A DNA stretch of 45,463 bases, from positions 1-45,463 of the forward strand of contig JAZQEH010000091.1 of NCBI GenBank assembly GCA_045538895.1. The letters run 5' to 3'. Shown here piece by piece: positions 13,021 to 21,993 of this stretch. A program made the translations under genes and the position numbers. How positions within the stretch are numbered: position 1 is the stretch's first letter; each line of letters starts with the position of its first letter. The notes beneath the pieces are model-generated. The model saw only the letters and a program-made list of their open reading frames with translations, made no database searches and was not told the origin of the DNA. The stretch is from UMGS902 sp045538895. Lineage in GTDB: Bacteria; Bacillota; Clostridia; Oscillospirales; CAG-272.

Positions 13021-13988
13021 TACTTGTCTTCTTTCATGAGTTCGCTTGCACTTGTAACAAGACCGGCGAGCGATTGAATCTCTGACGGAATGATAATTTT
13101 GGTTGCCTTTCCGTCAGCAACCTTTTCAAAGGCTTCAAGGCTCTTAATGGCAATTACACCTTGACCGGGAGCGGCTTCGTTAATCATACGAATACCCTCA
13201 GCGGTTGCCTTCTGAACCTTAAGAATTGCTTCAGCCTGACCTTCTGCTTCACGGATCTGTGCTTCTTTGAGTGCTTCTGCACGAAGAATGGCAGACTGCT
13301 TTTCTGCTTCAGCTTCAAGAATCATAGACTGCTTTTTACCCTCGGCAACAAGGATTGCGGAATTGCGCTCACCCTCAGCCTTAAGGATGGATTCACGGCG
13401 TTCACGTTCCGCTTTCATCTGCTTTTCCATCGCATCCTGAATTTCCTTGGGAGGCATGATGTTCTTGAGCTCAACACGGTTTACCTTGATACCCCAAGGG
13501 TCGGTAGCTTCATCAAGAATTGAACGCATTTTGGAGTTGATGATATCTCTTGAAGTAAGAGTGCTGTCAAGCTCCAGTTCACCGATTATATTACGGAGAG
13601 TGGTTGCGGTCAGGTTTTCAATTGCGGAAATGGGGTTTACCACACCGTATGCGTAAAGTTTGCAGTCGGTGATCTGGAAGAAAACAACCGTGTCAATCTG
13701 CATTTTTACGTTATCCTTGGTGATAACCGCCTGCGGAGGAAAGTCTGCAACCTGTTCCATAAGAACAACTCTTTTTGCAATTTTATCAATGAAAGGTAAT
13801 TTAAAATGAAGACCTGTCTTCCAGGTTCCGTTGTAAACGCCAAGACGCTCAATAACATATGCACGTGCCTGCGGAACTATTTTTACGCAGGAAATACATA
13901 CAATAATAGCGATAACGGCAAGAGCCATAATGAGTCCGATAGCACCGCTTTGAGGTGCCACACTATTTGCAGCAAAGATGTTTAACAT
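13020..13988 (-). CDS. qmcA: SPFH-domain (stomatin/QmcA-like) membrane scaffold protein
   Basis: The 322-residue protein has one N-terminal membrane segment (about 17-38). An SPFH domain follows (RAYVIERLGVYNGTW, about 42-200), and then a long charged coiled coil of AEGxxxSAIL-type repeats (about 200-265). SPFH proteins form oligomeric membrane rings or microdomains and often act with NfeD-type proteins. The nfeD gene lies 16 bases upstream in the same operon, which supports a QmcA-NfeD pair. The gene symbol is by family and context only. Confidence 0.85.
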   Translation of the reverse strand: MLNIFAANSVAPQSGAIGLIMALAVIAIIVCISCVKIVPQARAYVIERLGVYNGTWKTGLHFKLPFIDKIAKRVVLMEQVADFPPQAVITKDNVKMQIDTVVFFQITDCKLYAYGVVNPISAIENLTATTLRNIIGELELDSTLTSRDIINSKMRSILDEATDPWGIKVNRVELKNIMPPKEIQDAMEKQMKAERERRESILKAEGERNSAILVAEGKKQSMILEAEAEKQSAILRAEALKEAQIREAEGQAEAILKVQKATAEGIRMINEAAPGQGVIAIKSLEAFEKVADGKATKIIIPSEIQSLAGLVTSASELMKEDK

Positions 13989-14004
13989 ATAATATCTCCT
14001 TAAT

Positions 14005-14430
14005 TTAAATTTTTTCGCAAATGATTTTTACACCCTCGATAGAAATAACTTTAACCTTTGCACCCTCTTCGATAAGTTCATTGTTAATTGAACGGGCACT
14101 CCAACGCTGACCGTTAACTTTAACCTCTCCGAGCGCATTTACATTGTCAATATCCTCGGTAACGATAGCAGTTTTGCCGATTATAATATCTGTGTTGGTG
14201 GGTTCAAGCGGTTTGACTGTTATGTATTTTTTCCAGAAAGTACGGGAAAGTATAATCAAAATGAGAGAAAGACCGAGAAAAACAATAATTTGTAAATAAA
14301 CAGCTACATTGAAGAAAGCGAGAATTATTGCAACGAGTGCAGGCGGTACAAACCATATCGAAACAAGACCTGCGGTTGCTATTTCAATGACAATAGCACA
14401 GATTAATACAGCTAACCAAATAAACTGCAT
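14005..14430 (-). CDS. nfeD: NfeD family membrane protein
   Basis: The 141-residue product has an N-terminal hydrophobic half with about three membrane segments (residues 3-75) and a C-terminal OB-fold domain (GKTAIVTEDIDN, GEVKVNGQRWSARS). This is the short NfeD form that partners SPFH proteins in the membrane; it lacks the ClpP-like protease domain of long NfeD. The ATG at 14430 follows AAGGAGGTG. It is the first gene of the nfeD-SPFH operon. Confidence 0.88.
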   Translation of the reverse strand: MQFIWLAVLICAIVIEIATAGLVSIWFVPPALVAIILAFFNVAVYLQIIVFLGLSLILIILSRTFWKKYITVKPLEPTNTDIIIGKTAIVTEDIDNVNALGEVKVNGQRWSARSINNELIEEGAKVKVISIEGVKIICEKI

Positions 14431-14444
14431 AAAAAGCACCTCCT

Positions 14445-14460
14445 TGATATAATTATATCA
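14445..14460. promoter_or_regulatory. 16-bp perfect palindrome over the nfeD -10 box, possible operator
   Basis: TGATATAATTATATCA reads the same on both strands. It covers the minus-strand -10 box (14452-14457) and the start site of nfeD. A dimeric repressor could bind here, but AT-rich palindromes also arise by chance around -10 boxes. Confidence 0.45.
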
Positions 14461-14480
14461 CATAAAAATGTATATAGCAA
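14452..14480 (-). promoter_or_regulatory. Promoter of the nfeD-SPFH operon
   Basis: On the minus strand there is TTGCTA (14475-14480), a 17-base spacer and TATAAT (14452-14457). Confidence 0.65.
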
Positions 14481-14487
14481 TAAATAC

Positions 14488-14516
14488 TTGACAAGTCACA
14501 AAAAATAATCTATAAT
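14488..14516 (+). promoter_or_regulatory. Promoter of the acyl carrier protein gene
   Basis: Consensus TTGACA (14488-14493) and TATAAT (14511-14516) are separated by 17 bases, back to back with the nfeD promoter. Confidence 0.85.
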
Positions 14517-14562
14517 ATCAACGGTTAAATCACAGTAACAGACAGTTTAGGAGGAACTAATA

Positions 14563-14790
14563 ATGTTTGATAAAGTAAAGGCTCTTCTCGTTGAGGAACT
14601 CTCCGTTAATGCAGATGACATTACGATGGAAGCTGAACTCGAAAATGATCTTGGCATCAACTCACTTGAACTTTCGGAGCTTGTTTTCCTTTGTGAAGAA
14701 AAGTTTTCAGTTGAAATTGATGACAACGAAGCCAAGGATCTTGTAACCGTTGGTGACGTTGTAAAGTATATTGAAAAGCTTGCTAAATAA
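14563..14790 (+). CDS. acpP: Acyl carrier protein
   Basis: This 75-residue acidic protein carries acyl chains on a phosphopantetheine arm. The attachment Ser34 lies in LGINSLELSEL, so the usual DSL motif reads NSL here. The rest matches the four-helix ACP fold (MFDKVKALLVEEL at the start, LCEEKFSVEIDD in the third helix region). A strong AGGAGG precedes the ATG. It stands alone between a consensus promoter and a strong terminator, away from fab genes. It may therefore be a secondary ACP rather than the main fatty-acid ACP. Confidence 0.9.
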   Translation: MFDKVKALLVEELSVNADDITMEAELENDLGINSLELSELVFLCEEKFSVEIDDNEAKDLVTVGDVVKYIEKLAK

Positions 14791-14806
14791 GTTTATTTTA
14801 CCCGTA

Positions 14807-14845
14807 AAATCGTGTTTTCAAAATGAAAACACGATTTATTTTTTT
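14807..14845 (+). terminator. Terminator of acpP
   Basis: A 14-bp stem (14807-14820 with 14824-14837) has an AAA loop and is followed by ATTTTTTT. Confidence 0.9.
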
Positions 14846-15189
14846 GCGTTAATGAAAAAAAGTGTAATTCCCTCGTTACAATTTTCAAGATCTTTGTCTT
14901 TTGCAACGTGCGGAAATTTTTCAATAAGGTATCTTGCCTGAGGGTTGAATATTGAAAAATCCTCGCCTTTTACTACAAGCCCTACACGGGGATCGTTTTT
15001 ACCCCAACGGCGTGCGGCAGAACGCAAACGTCCGCATCCTCGACCGGTGGAGCCGTAGCCATGGATAACCTTGACTACGCGCTCACCGATAACTAAAGCG
15101 GAGGCGAATTGATATTCGAGTATGCGAAGAGCCGCATCAACGTCGGGAAGCCCTTCTTCAATGTTTATTTCGTATATGCCTTTTTCCAT
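14836..15189 (-). CDS. Small Smr-like domain protein
   Basis: The 117-residue product resembles the Smr domain. An N-terminal EGLPDVDAALRILEYQF helix is followed by VVKVIHGYGSTGRG (about 40-53), the family's [VI]IHG.G loop. Smr domains bind nucleic acid and often nick RNA or DNA. The gene follows mutS2, whose own C-terminus is an Smr domain, by eight bases, so the operon encodes two Smr modules. The remainder (about 70-117) is unfamiliar. AGAGG precedes the ATG at 15189. Confidence 0.75.
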   Translation of the reverse strand: MEKGIYEINIEEGLPDVDAALRILEYQFASALVIGERVVKVIHGYGSTGRGCGRLRSAARRWGKNDPRVGLVVKGEDFSIFNPQARYLIEKFPHVAKDKDLENCNEGITLFFINAKK

Positions 15190-15197
15190 GATACCTC

Positions 15198-17576
15198 TTA
15201 TTTAATTTCTACAATAGTGACACCGCCGTCACCCTCGCCGAATACACCGAGACGGAATGAAACGATACGTTTGTCCCCTCTTAAATACTGCCATACAGCT
15301 GCTTTAAGTGCGCCTGTTCCCTTGCCGTGAATAATTCTGACTGTATGGATCCCCGCAAGTGCAGCATCGTCAATATATTTGTCAAGCATAAAGCAAGCAT
15401 CGTCACCATACATGCCACGGATATCAAGCTCGGGACTGAAAGTCTTTACAACTGCGTTTCTGTACGCAGTTTTTTCTTTGTTTTTCTTTGTTGCGGCACT
15501 CGGCTGCTCAATCAGTTTAAGATTGGAAAGCTCGGTACGTGTGGCAATTCTGCCTGCCTGAACACGCACCATTCCGTTTTTATCGGGTGGACTTATAACA
15601 GTTCCTGTCTGACCAATGCTCATGATTAAAACGGTATCACCTTTTACAAGGTCGCGAGGCAGAACATAGTCCTTATCCGTCAGATCTTCGATAGGGTCAA
15701 AGTCACCGCTATTGCGGCGAAGCTCGGCACGAATAGACTGCTTTGCTTTTTCAAGTTCTTCTTTTTTGATTTCTTCAGCCTTTTTCTTTTTAAGTTCGCT
15801 GATTTCTTTGAGAATATAATCGCTTGATTCCTTTGCACTTTGAACCATTCGTTTTGCCTGGTTCTGAGCACGTTCTTTTTCACGTTCGGATTCTCTGCGA
15901 TTCTTTTCGATATCGGCTTCGGCTTTTGCTTTAAAGCTTTCGTACTCTGCCTTCAAGCGTTCAGCCTCTTCTCTCGCACGTTCCATTGCGATTCGGTCAG
16001 CTTCAAGCTTTTCGATAATATTTTCAAAACGCTTGCTGTCGCCCGAAATATAGGAATTAGCCTTTTCTACAATTCTATCCGGTAAGCCCAGTCTCTTTGA
16101 AATGGCAAAAGCATTGGATTTACCCGGAGTACCTATAATAAGCTTGTAGGTAGGACGAAGCGTTTCAATATCAAATTCGCAGGAGGCGTTGGTTACACCG
16201 TCGGTGTCGATTGCGTATGCTTTAAGCTCTGCGTAGTGTGTAGTAGCTGCAGAAAGTGCACCTGCAGCACGAATCTCCTCAAGGATCGATACAGCAAGAG
16301 CGGCACCCTCAACGGGGTCTGTTCCCGCACCAAGCTCATCGAGCAGAACTAAAGAACGGCTTGACGTTTGTTTTAGAATATCAACAATGTTGACCATGTG
16401 AGCAGAGAAAGTAGAAAGTGATTGCTCGATGCTCTGTTCATCGCCGATGTCAACCAGAATCTCATCAAAAACGCACATGGTCGAATTAGGTGCGGCAGGT
16501 ATCTGAAGACCGGATTGATACATAAGCGCAAAAAGCCCGATGGTTTTGAGCGTTACGGTTTTACCGCCGGTATTAGGACCGGTGATTACAAGTGTGTCAA
16601 AGTCTTCACCGATTCTTACGTTTATCGGTACGGCACTTTTTTGGTCAAGCAAAGGGTGAACAGCACGTTTAAGATTGAATTTCTTTTCGTACTCATGTGT
16701 GATTGCATTTGCCTTCATATGCTCGGCAAGACTTGCACAAGTGAAAGCAAAAGCAAGCTCGGTTACAAGATAGTAGTTTGAAGAAAGCATGTCTGCACAT
16801 TCTGCGCACAATGCCGAAAGTTCGTATAGAATTTTCTCTATTTCACGTTCTTCTTTGTTTTTGAGAATCTTCAGTTCGTTGTTGGCTTCCACAACAGATA
16901 CAGGTTCAATGAAAACAGTCTGACCTGACGCAGAAGTGTCATGAACAAGACCTTTGATTTCGTTTTTGTGTTCTATTTTGACGGGAACAACGTATCTGTC
17001 GTTACGCATGGTAACGATATTTTCCTGAAGCAGCTTACCGTATCCGCCGCTGATAAACTTCTGGAGTGAATCTTTGATTTTATTATTTGCCGAATGAATT
17101 TTACGGCGTATATCTGCAAGCGTAGGACTTGCTTCATCTGCGATTATGTCCTCACTGATTATCGAGCGGGTGATTCTGTCCTCAAGATGTTTATTTAAAG
17201 CAAGAAGCGAAAACGTTTCGTCAAGCACCGTTTCAAAGGGTTTGTCTGTTTTAATATAATCCGATAAACCTCGTGAAACACGTAAAAGGTCAGCAATTTC
17301 AAGCAAATCTATCGGTTGCAGGAGTGCACCTCTTTTGGCTCTGCCTAAAATTTCGGAGATGTTTTTAACACCGCCGAAAGAGGGGTAACCCTTTGCATCG
17401 ACAAGTCTGCGTGCATCTGCGGTTATTCTTTGCTTTTTAATAACGTTTTTTTCTGCATTGGACGGGACAAGGCGGAGCGCCAGTTCACGTGCGCCTTCGG
17501 TGAGCGCACGCTCTGCAAGCATTTCTATAACCTTGTCATATTCAAGCATTGCAAGTGATTTTTGTGTATATAGCAT
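15198..17576 (-). CDS. mutS2: Endonuclease/ATPase MutS2
   Basis: MutS2 is a MutS-like ATPase that limits recombination. In Bacillus it also splits collided ribosomes. The 792-residue product has the core helical/clamp region (about 1-310), an ABC-type ATPase with Walker A GPNTGGKT (about 333-340), SSRSLVLLDELGAGTDP (Walker B) and TTHYAELKAYA. A long charged coiled coil (about 505-625) follows. The C-terminal Smr domain (about 710-792) contains LDIRGMYGDDA and VRIIHGKGTGALK. I chose the ATG at 17576, preceded by AGAGGA, seven bases after the recO stop. The longer frame lacks a binding site. Confidence 0.95.
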   Translation of the reverse strand: MLYTQKSLAMLEYDKVIEMLAERALTEGARELALRLVPSNAEKNVIKKQRITADARRLVDAKGYPSFGGVKNISEILGRAKRGALLQPIDLLEIADLLRVSRGLSDYIKTDKPFETVLDETFSLLALNKHLEDRITRSIISEDIIADEASPTLADIRRKIHSANNKIKDSLQKFISGGYGKLLQENIVTMRNDRYVVPVKIEHKNEIKGLVHDTSASGQTVFIEPVSVVEANNELKILKNKEEREIEKILYELSALCAECADMLSSNYYLVTELAFAFTCASLAEHMKANAITHEYEKKFNLKRAVHPLLDQKSAVPINVRIGEDFDTLVITGPNTGGKTVTLKTIGLFALMYQSGLQIPAAPNSTMCVFDEILVDIGDEQSIEQSLSTFSAHMVNIVDILKQTSSRSLVLLDELGAGTDPVEGAALAVSILEEIRAAGALSAATTHYAELKAYAIDTDGVTNASCEFDIETLRPTYKLIIGTPGKSNAFAISKRLGLPDRIVEKANSYISGDSKRFENIIEKLEADRIAMERAREEAERLKAEYESFKAKAEADIEKNRRESEREKERAQNQAKRMVQSAKESSDYILKEISELKKKKAEEIKKEELEKAKQSIRAELRRNSGDFDPIEDLTDKDYVLPRDLVKGDTVLIMSIGQTGTVISPPDKNGMVRVQAGRIATRTELSNLKLIEQPSAATKKNKEKTAYRNAVVKTFSPELDIRGMYGDDACFMLDKYIDDAALAGIHTVRIIHGKGTGALKAAVWQYLRGDKRIVSFRLGVFGEGDGGVTIVEIK

Positions 17577-17583
17577 AGTTCCT

Positions 17584-18390
17584 CTAAAGTGCCGAAACAT
17601 CATTATAAAAAACTAATGATTTCGGCTTTTTTTCAAGTTGGTATATAAGATGCTCCTCGCAGAGCTTAGCGAGATCGGAAAGATCCGCATCGGGCATGGT
17701 AAAACTGTAGATTTTGTCTGCCGGACAGTTAATGATGTATGAAACCGCAAGACGGACGTTTTCGCTTGCGAAAAGTATCTGAGAAGCGAAACGTATTTCG
17801 TCTTCAATTTTAACACTTGTCTGCGTGTTCATATAGTCATTCAATGCATGTTCTTTGCATTTTGAGCAGACAATTTCTCCATCATGTAATGAAAAATAGA
17901 AGGCAGGAGCCTGGGTTTTTCCGCACTTTAAGCATCTCTCTACGTTTGGTGCAAAACCAAGTAGCATAGCTCCACGCATTTCAAATACCGCTTTAACGAT
18001 ATTCAACGGTTTAAGGTCGGACGCAATAGCGTGAAGTGAATTTAATCCGAGGCGGAGCAATTCGGTTTCCTGCATGTTCTCGTATACGGTTATGTCAATA
18101 ACCTCACAGATGTATGATGCAAGTGCGAGCTTTTTTATATCTTCACGAATTGCGTAGAAATTTTCGATAAGAACGGCTTCCTTTATCCAGAAAAGACCGT
18201 CCTTTTCATACAGAATAAATTCAGAGTAAGCGAAAGGTTCAATGCAAGGAAGAATCTTGTTTTTTGATGAACGGCTTCCCTTTGCACATACAGTGATTTT
18301 GCCACGTTCAACGGTACAAAGAACGATAAGTCTGTCGCTTTCTGTTCTTTGTATGGTTTTTAAAACCAATCCCTTTATACCGATGAGCAT
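17584..18390 (-). CDS. recO: DNA repair protein RecO
   Basis: RecO works with RecR to load RecA on SSB-coated DNA. The 268-residue product has the N-terminal OB fold (LIGIKGLVLKTIQRTESDR). A helical domain with a zinc finger (CLKCGKTQ ... CSKCKEHA, about 160-190) follows. I chose the ATG at 18390, preceded by AAGGAG, rather than the longer frame that would overlap era. The era-recO order is conserved in Firmicutes. Here recO is followed directly by mutS2. Confidence 0.93.
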   Translation of the reverse strand: MLIGIKGLVLKTIQRTESDRLIVLCTVERGKITVCAKGSRSSKNKILPCIEPFAYSEFILYEKDGLFWIKEAVLIENFYAIREDIKKLALASYICEVIDITVYENMQETELLRLGLNSLHAIASDLKPLNIVKAVFEMRGAMLLGFAPNVERCLKCGKTQAPAFYFSLHDGEIVCSKCKEHALNDYMNTQTSVKIEDEIRFASQILFASENVRLAVSYIINCPADKIYSFTMPDADLSDLAKLCEEHLIYQLEKKPKSLVFYNDVSAL

Positions 18391-18400
18391 AGCAATCTCC

Positions 18401-19285
18401 TTATTCGTCCTTATATCCGAAATTTCCAACAGTCATGACACTGTCACGCCAATTCTCTTTTACTTTAACCCAAAGATTCAGATAGACCTTCATACCGAAA
18501 AACGCTTCAAGATCCTGTCTTGCGTATGAACCTACAAGTTTTAGTGCGGCACCGTTTTTGCCTACAATAATTCCCTTGTGGGAATTTTTTTCGCAAAAGA
18601 TTTCTGCACGTATGCGAATAAGGTTCTTTTCTTCTTTGAATTCCTCAATTACAACTGCGGTACCGTGAGGAATCTCTTTGTTGAGAGTGCGAAGCAGTTT
18701 TTCACGTATGATTTCTGCTGCAATTTGTCTTTCCGGCTGATCGGTAATTGCATCCTCGGGGAAAAACCAAACACTTTCGTAAAGGAACTTGTCCACTTCT
18801 TCAAAAAGTGCAACGGTTCCCTTTCCGTTCTTGGCACAAAGCGGAACAACTGCTGCGAAATCGTGCTCGCTTGAGTAAGAGGCAATGGTTTCTGCAATCG
18901 CAACGGGAGTATGCTCGTCTACTTTGTTTATAACCAGAACACACGGAGTTTTGGTAGCCTTGATACGCTCGATAATTCCCTTTTCAATGTCGCCGACGCT
19001 TGGTACCGGTTCAACTACAAGCAAAATTACATCCGATTCACCAATGCTGCCGTTTGCCGCCTTTACCATGAAATCGCCAAGGGCGGTACGAGGCTTGTGG
19101 ATACCGGGTGTATCAAGAAAAACATACTGGTTTTCGCCGTTTGTAAGAATACCTGTGATACGGTTACGTGTGGTTTGCGGTTTGTTTGAAACAATAGCGA
19201 TCTTTTCGCCGCAAATTGTATTGAGTAATGTGGATTTGCCTACGTTAGGTCTGCCCACTATTGCAATAAAAGCTGTCTTTGTCAT
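18401..19285 (-). CDS. era: GTPase Era
   Basis: Era is an essential GTPase that binds 16S rRNA near its 3' end during 30S maturation. The 294-residue product has the G domain with G1 GRPNVGKST (11-19), G3 DTPG, and G4 NKVD. The C-terminal KH domain contains GIIVGKNGAALK (about 238-249). The length is normal. It lies after ybeY, which also acts on 16S rRNA processing, and before recO. Confidence 0.97.
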   Translation of the reverse strand: MTKTAFIAIVGRPNVGKSTLLNTICGEKIAIVSNKPQTTRNRITGILTNGENQYVFLDTPGIHKPRTALGDFMVKAANGSIGESDVILLVVEPVPSVGDIEKGIIERIKATKTPCVLVINKVDEHTPVAIAETIASYSSEHDFAAVVPLCAKNGKGTVALFEEVDKFLYESVWFFPEDAITDQPERQIAAEIIREKLLRTLNKEIPHGTAVVIEEFKEEKNLIRIRAEIFCEKNSHKGIIVGKNGAALKLVGSYARQDLEAFFGMKVYLNLWVKVKENWRDSVMTVGNFGYKDE

Positions 19286-19298
19286 TGTTAATTCCTCT

Positions 19299-19778
19299 TT
19301 ACTTTATCTCAAGTCCAAGCACACGCATAATATCACGTTGCTTCTGACGCATGATTTTGTCATCTTCTTCGCTGAGTTCGTGATCATACCCCAAAAGGTG
19401 CAAAACCGAATGAACGCACAAAAATGCAACTTCTCTTTCAAATGAATGACCGAATTCCTCAGCTTGACTGAATGCTCGTTCAAGTGAAATTACAATATCA
19501 CCGAGTACAGCGGGAGCACCGTCAAGAGCGTAAATCTCTTCTGTGTCCGTATCAAACATCGGGAATGATAAAACGTCGGTGGCGGTGTCCTTGCCACGGT
19601 ATTCGTTGTTGATCTCTCTGATGCCTGCATTATCGGTATAAGTTAGAGAAACCGAGCAGTCAAAGTCGACGGCCTCGTATTCGATAGCTGCGGTTATTGC
19701 GTTTTCAACAAGCTGTGAAAGCTCTTCGGTGATTTCAAAGGTGTCCTGACAGTTGTCAACGATTAAGTTAAGTTTCAT
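19299..19778 (-). CDS. ybeY: Endoribonuclease YbeY
   Basis: YbeY is a metal-dependent RNase involved in 16S rRNA 3'-end maturation and ribosome quality control. The 159-residue product has the zinc motif HSVLHLLGYDH (His-x3-His-x5-His). The ATG at 19778 lies inside the end of phoH, overlapping it by 11 bases, so it is coupled to phoH translation. The family context (phoH-ybeY-era) is conserved. Confidence 0.95.
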   Translation of the reverse strand: MKLNLIVDNCQDTFEITEELSQLVENAITAAIEYEAVDFDCSVSLTYTDNAGIREINNEYRGKDTATDVLSFPMFDTDTEEIYALDGAPAVLGDIVISLERAFSQAEEFGHSFEREVAFLCVHSVLHLLGYDHELSEEDDKIMRQKQRDIMRVLGLEIK

Positions 19779-20796
19779 TTTTTCCTCTTGGTTTGAATGT
19801 TTTTTGAGCAGGTGCTTTGCGTAACTCCTTTTCGTACTTATCATATGCAAGGATTATTTCCTGAACGAGTCTGTGACGTACCACGTCACGTTCTGTAAAG
19901 TGGTGAATGCCGATGCCGTTAATACCGTCAAGAATCTTTACGGCTGCTGCCAGACCGCTTTTTTTACCGCCGGGCAGGTCGGTTTGCGTAAGGTCGCCGG
20001 TAACAATGGCTTTTGAATTGAAGCCAAGACGGGTCAAAAACATTTTCATCTGCTCCGGTGTGGTATTCTGTGCTTCGTCAAGAATAATAAAAGAATCGTC
20101 AAGGGTTCTGCCGCGCATATAGGCAAGCGGAGCAATTTCGATAGTTCCTTTTTCAAGATGCCTTGTGTAGTTTTCAGCACCGAGCATTTCAAAAAGCGCA
20201 TCGTAAAGCGGACGAAGATATGGGTCAATCTTGCTTTGCAGGTCGCCGGGCAAAAAACCGAGACTTTCTCCTGCTTCAACGGCAGGACGGGTAAGCACAA
20301 TTCGGTTAACTTCTTTTGCACGCAGAGCTTTTACTGCCATTGCGACAGCCAAAAAAGTTTTGCCCGTTCCGGCGGGACCGACTCCGAGAACAACGGTATT
20401 CTTTTTTATGGTGTTGATATATTTTTTCTGACCGACAGTTTTTGCCTTTATCGGTTTACCGCTGCTTGTAATGCATATGCAACTGTCATCAAAATCAGAA
20501 AGCTCATCTTCGCTTCCGTCGCTGACCATTCCGATGATATAATCAACGGTTTGGTTGCTCAGATGATCGCCGCCGGCGCACATGTTTTTCAAAAACTCAA
20601 TAGCTTTGTAAGCCTTTTCAACATTATCGTTATTTGTACCCTCGATAATGATAGCATCACCGTCGGAATGTTCAAGGGCGTTATTATAAATACGCACCTC
20701 AAATCTTTCTTCAACCTTTTGCAAATTGATATCAAAAGTTCCGAAAATGGTGGATGTCATTGCGGCGGAATCTGTGTATATAACTTTACGGGGCAT
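19768..20796 (-). CDS. phoH: PhoH-like ATPase
   Basis: This is a predicted cytoplasmic ATPase/helicase-like protein (YbeZ/PhoH family) linked to RNA metabolism through its neighbour YbeY. The 342-residue product has a small N-terminal domain (about 1-120). The P-loop domain has Walker A GPAGTGKT (about 140-147), followed by LTRPAVEAGESLGFLPGD and the Walker B strand FIILDEAQNTT. The conserved TGDLTQTDLP also follows. The ATG at 20796 has AAAGGA upstream. Confidence 0.93.
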   Translation of the reverse strand: MPRKVIYTDSAAMTSTIFGTFDINLQKVEERFEVRIYNNALEHSDGDAIIIEGTNNDNVEKAYKAIEFLKNMCAGGDHLSNQTVDYIIGMVSDGSEDELSDFDDSCICITSSGKPIKAKTVGQKKYINTIKKNTVVLGVGPAGTGKTFLAVAMAVKALRAKEVNRIVLTRPAVEAGESLGFLPGDLQSKIDPYLRPLYDALFEMLGAENYTRHLEKGTIEIAPLAYMRGRTLDDSFIILDEAQNTTPEQMKMFLTRLGFNSKAIVTGDLTQTDLPGGKKSGLAAAVKILDGINGIGIHHFTERDVVRHRLVQEIILAYDKYEKELRKAPAQKTFKPRGKNET

Positions 20797-20814
20797 TAAT
20801 TTTCCTTTCAGCAA

Positions 20815-21993
20815 CTATGGAATGTTGAATTCCGAAATTGCGGCAATATTTTCAATGGCTTCAACACGGCATTTGAAAATCAAAGTTGAGTTTTTGATTG
20901 AATACGATTCGCTTGTTGAAAGAATTTCAACATAGTCGGTTTCGGTGTCGATCATATCGAAAAAACGGCTGCGTGCCAGAGAGAGAGCTTCACTTTCGGT
21001 AAGTAAAACTTTCTCAACCGTATATGGCAAAGCACATACGGTTTTGATATAAACGGGTAAACTGTCAAGTGCCGGTATCGGTAATTTTATATCTTTATTT
21101 ATTATATCATAATTTTCATCTGAAATGGAATAGTTTTTAAAAATATTTAGGCTTTTTCCGAAGATTTTTACTGAACGCTCAACTACAAATTCGCTATCGT
21201 AGTGTTTATTCGTTCCTTCAAGCGGAATTTCAACGATAAATTCTTCCGAAACCTTGGCAAAAACCTTGGCGTTTGCGTATACGTAGCGTGTTCCCATTTT
21301 ACCGGTTTCATAAACTCCACTTACCAGAATATCGCCTTTTTCAACAATATTTCCGTTTTCTACAGTTCTTTTGCCGCTTATTACTTCTGTATCAACGATT
21401 TCTCCGCTTTTTGCCGCAATTATATTTGCGGCATCTGCATTTACCTTTGCAGTGCTTGTGTAATCACGCTCTACTATTTCTACGTTTGCGGAACTTCCGA
21501 TGAAATTTACACTTATCCATGAAATGTCATTGCTTGTACGCACAATATTTCTGTATACTTCCTTTCGGTCTACGGCGGGTGAAAACGCACCAATAAAAAC
21601 GCCTTCACTTTCAAGTAAATCGCAAACGTATTCATGGCTTAGCGTTTCAAGCCCCGTAACGTTTATTTCCCAGACGAACAAAGGCGAAACGTAAAGACTG
21701 ACAAAAAGTAAAGTTATACCGGCAATAAGTCCGATACGGTGTCGGTATCGCTTAATGATTTCCCGTATGCCTTTGCGACAGCAAATACGGTAGTTTATGT
21801 CGGCTTTGTTGAATTCTTCAAATAAAAGTTTTTCGCTTTTAGTATATATTCTGACGGTTAGCTGTTCTTTTTTGAGCGTAGTATATAAAATCTTGATATT
21901 ATACCGATTTGCAATATTGTAAAGCTCCTTTACATAGGAACTGTCGATTTTAAAAACAGTAAAGCCGAGAAAAAAATACAACAGTTTTTTCAT
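20815..21993 (-). CDS. yqfD: Sporulation protein YqfD
   Basis: YqfD is a mother-cell sporulation membrane protein of Firmicutes with unknown biochemistry. The 392-residue product has a soluble N-terminal domain (about 1-85). One membrane segment follows (about 86-108, IGLIAGITLLFVSLYVS), and then a large extracytoplasmic part starting VWEINVTGLETLS, as usual for the family. The start overlaps the yqfC stop. The yqfC-yqfD-phoH order is typical of Bacillus and Clostridia. Confidence 0.92.
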   Translation of the reverse strand: MKKLLYFFLGFTVFKIDSSYVKELYNIANRYNIKILYTTLKKEQLTVRIYTKSEKLLFEEFNKADINYRICCRKGIREIIKRYRHRIGLIAGITLLFVSLYVSPLFVWEINVTGLETLSHEYVCDLLESEGVFIGAFSPAVDRKEVYRNIVRTSNDISWISVNFIGSSANVEIVERDYTSTAKVNADAANIIAAKSGEIVDTEVISGKRTVENGNIVEKGDILVSGVYETGKMGTRYVYANAKVFAKVSEEFIVEIPLEGTNKHYDSEFVVERSVKIFGKSLNIFKNYSISDENYDIINKDIKLPIPALDSLPVYIKTVCALPYTVEKVLLTESEALSLARSRFFDMIDTETDYVEILSTSESYSIKNSTLIFKCRVEAIENIAAISEFNIP

